13,337 bases of DNA from Kiritimatiellales bacterium (GTDB lineage: Bacteria > Verrucomicrobiota > Kiritimatiellia > Kiritimatiellales > Pontiellaceae), in NCBI GenBank assembly GCA_015486775.1, contig WFRA01000248.1, forward strand, positions 1-13,337. The letters run 5' to 3'. The notes under the pieces are model-generated. The model saw only the letters and a program-made list of their open reading frames with translations. It was not told where the DNA came from and made no database searches. The position numbers and the translations under genes were made by a program. Position 1 is the stretch's first letter. Every line of letters starts with the position of its first letter. Shown here one piece after another: positions 13,187 to 13,337 of this stretch.

Positions 13187-13337
13187 CAGGAGAAGCTTCC
13201 GAGAATCGCGGGCACCACATCGGCAAGGGTTTCCAACGCCTGGAATTTTTCGGCAAAAGTGCCGAGGGCGACGAGCGGAACGGGGTTGCAGGTGTGGCTG
13301 AAGGTGGATAGGTCTTCGATGTTTCCGTGGTCGCTAC
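13186..13337 (-). CDS. Phosphoglycerate-mutase-like metalloenzyme, C-terminal end (partial, 5' end off the right edge)
   Basis: The last 49 codons are present and begin 'SDHGNIEDLSTFSHTCNPVP'. Asp-His of 'SDHGN' and the His of 'SHTCNPVP' are metal ligands of the alkaline-phosphatase superfamily enzymes that include cofactor-independent phosphoglycerate mutase and phosphopentomutase. 'DHGNIED' with 'HTxNPVPL' most resembles phosphoglycerate mutase-like members. The gene is convergent with rsmE, and the stop codon overlaps the T-tract of the rsmE terminator. The exact substrate cannot be told from the tail alone. Confidence 0.75.
   Translation of the reverse strand, partial: SDHGNIEDLSTFSHTCNPVPLVALGTFAEKFQALETLADVVPAILGSFS

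Noticed and set aside
1..13337. tRNA, rRNA or known riboswitch
   Set aside because: I looked for cloverleaf patterns, rRNA-like blocks and familiar riboswitch cores by eye and saw none; a covariance-model search would settle this.

Overview
The window reads as a chromosomal segment of a Gram-negative-type bacterium, most likely from the Verrucomicrobiota/Kiritimatiellota side of the PVC superphylum. Three things point there: a secreted protein with the Asp-rich 'DSDGDQIPDWWE' segment and a C-terminal 'SW-x-Y-x-V...GFYSLKV' module typical of that group, an HU-like protein with a 'PGIGKL...RKARKGHNP' core, and intergenic palindromes of the short-repeat kind common in those genomes. This lineage call is inference from remembered family patterns; no search was run.

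Layout. (1) 1-1923, minus strand: a membrane-anchored alpha/beta hydrolase, then a 26-bp palindrome, then the first 294 residues of an MprF/UPF0104-type flippase-domain protein that runs off the left edge. (2) 2093-4799, plus strand: a small secreted protein with five 16-residue YD repeats, a full-length PLP glutamate decarboxylase, and a six-helix membrane protein whose ATG overlaps the decarboxylase stop codon. This looks like one transcript ending in an imperfect palindrome. (3) 4800-5189: a gene-free structured stretch. (4) 5190-6158: a secreted lectin-like protein preceded by a G9 tract. (5) 6366-7235: a coiled-coil XRE-type DNA-binding protein followed by an HU-family protein and a terminator. 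(6) 7236-7658: gene-free, with a possible 18-residue DUF4143 remnant. (7) 7659-10601: a 980-residue fusion of duplicated membrane halves, a spermidine-synthase-like domain and a TPR tail. (8) 10602-11356: a graveyard of two transposase fragments, IS630-like and ISAs1-like. (9) 11371-12368: a complete Xre/RES toxin-antitoxin operon with its promoter and two identical 10-bp palindromic operators. (10) 12430-13337: rsmE, a terminator, and the convergent C-terminus of a phosphoglycerate-mutase-like metalloenzyme.

How the genes fit together. The strongest candidate for something undescribed is the decarboxylase unit. Glutamate decarboxylase normally partners a GadC-type antiporter, but here it is translationally coupled to a six-helix membrane protein that is not an amino-acid antiporter by sequence, and a secreted YD-repeat protein lies 44 bases upstream. 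The Xre/RES pair is a recognisable NAD-depleting toxin-antitoxin system, with an unusually legible autoregulatory region. The transposase debris, the toxin-antitoxin pair and the housekeeping rsmE lie side by side, suggesting that mobile DNA accumulated upstream of rsmE. The rest appear to be independent single-gene units.
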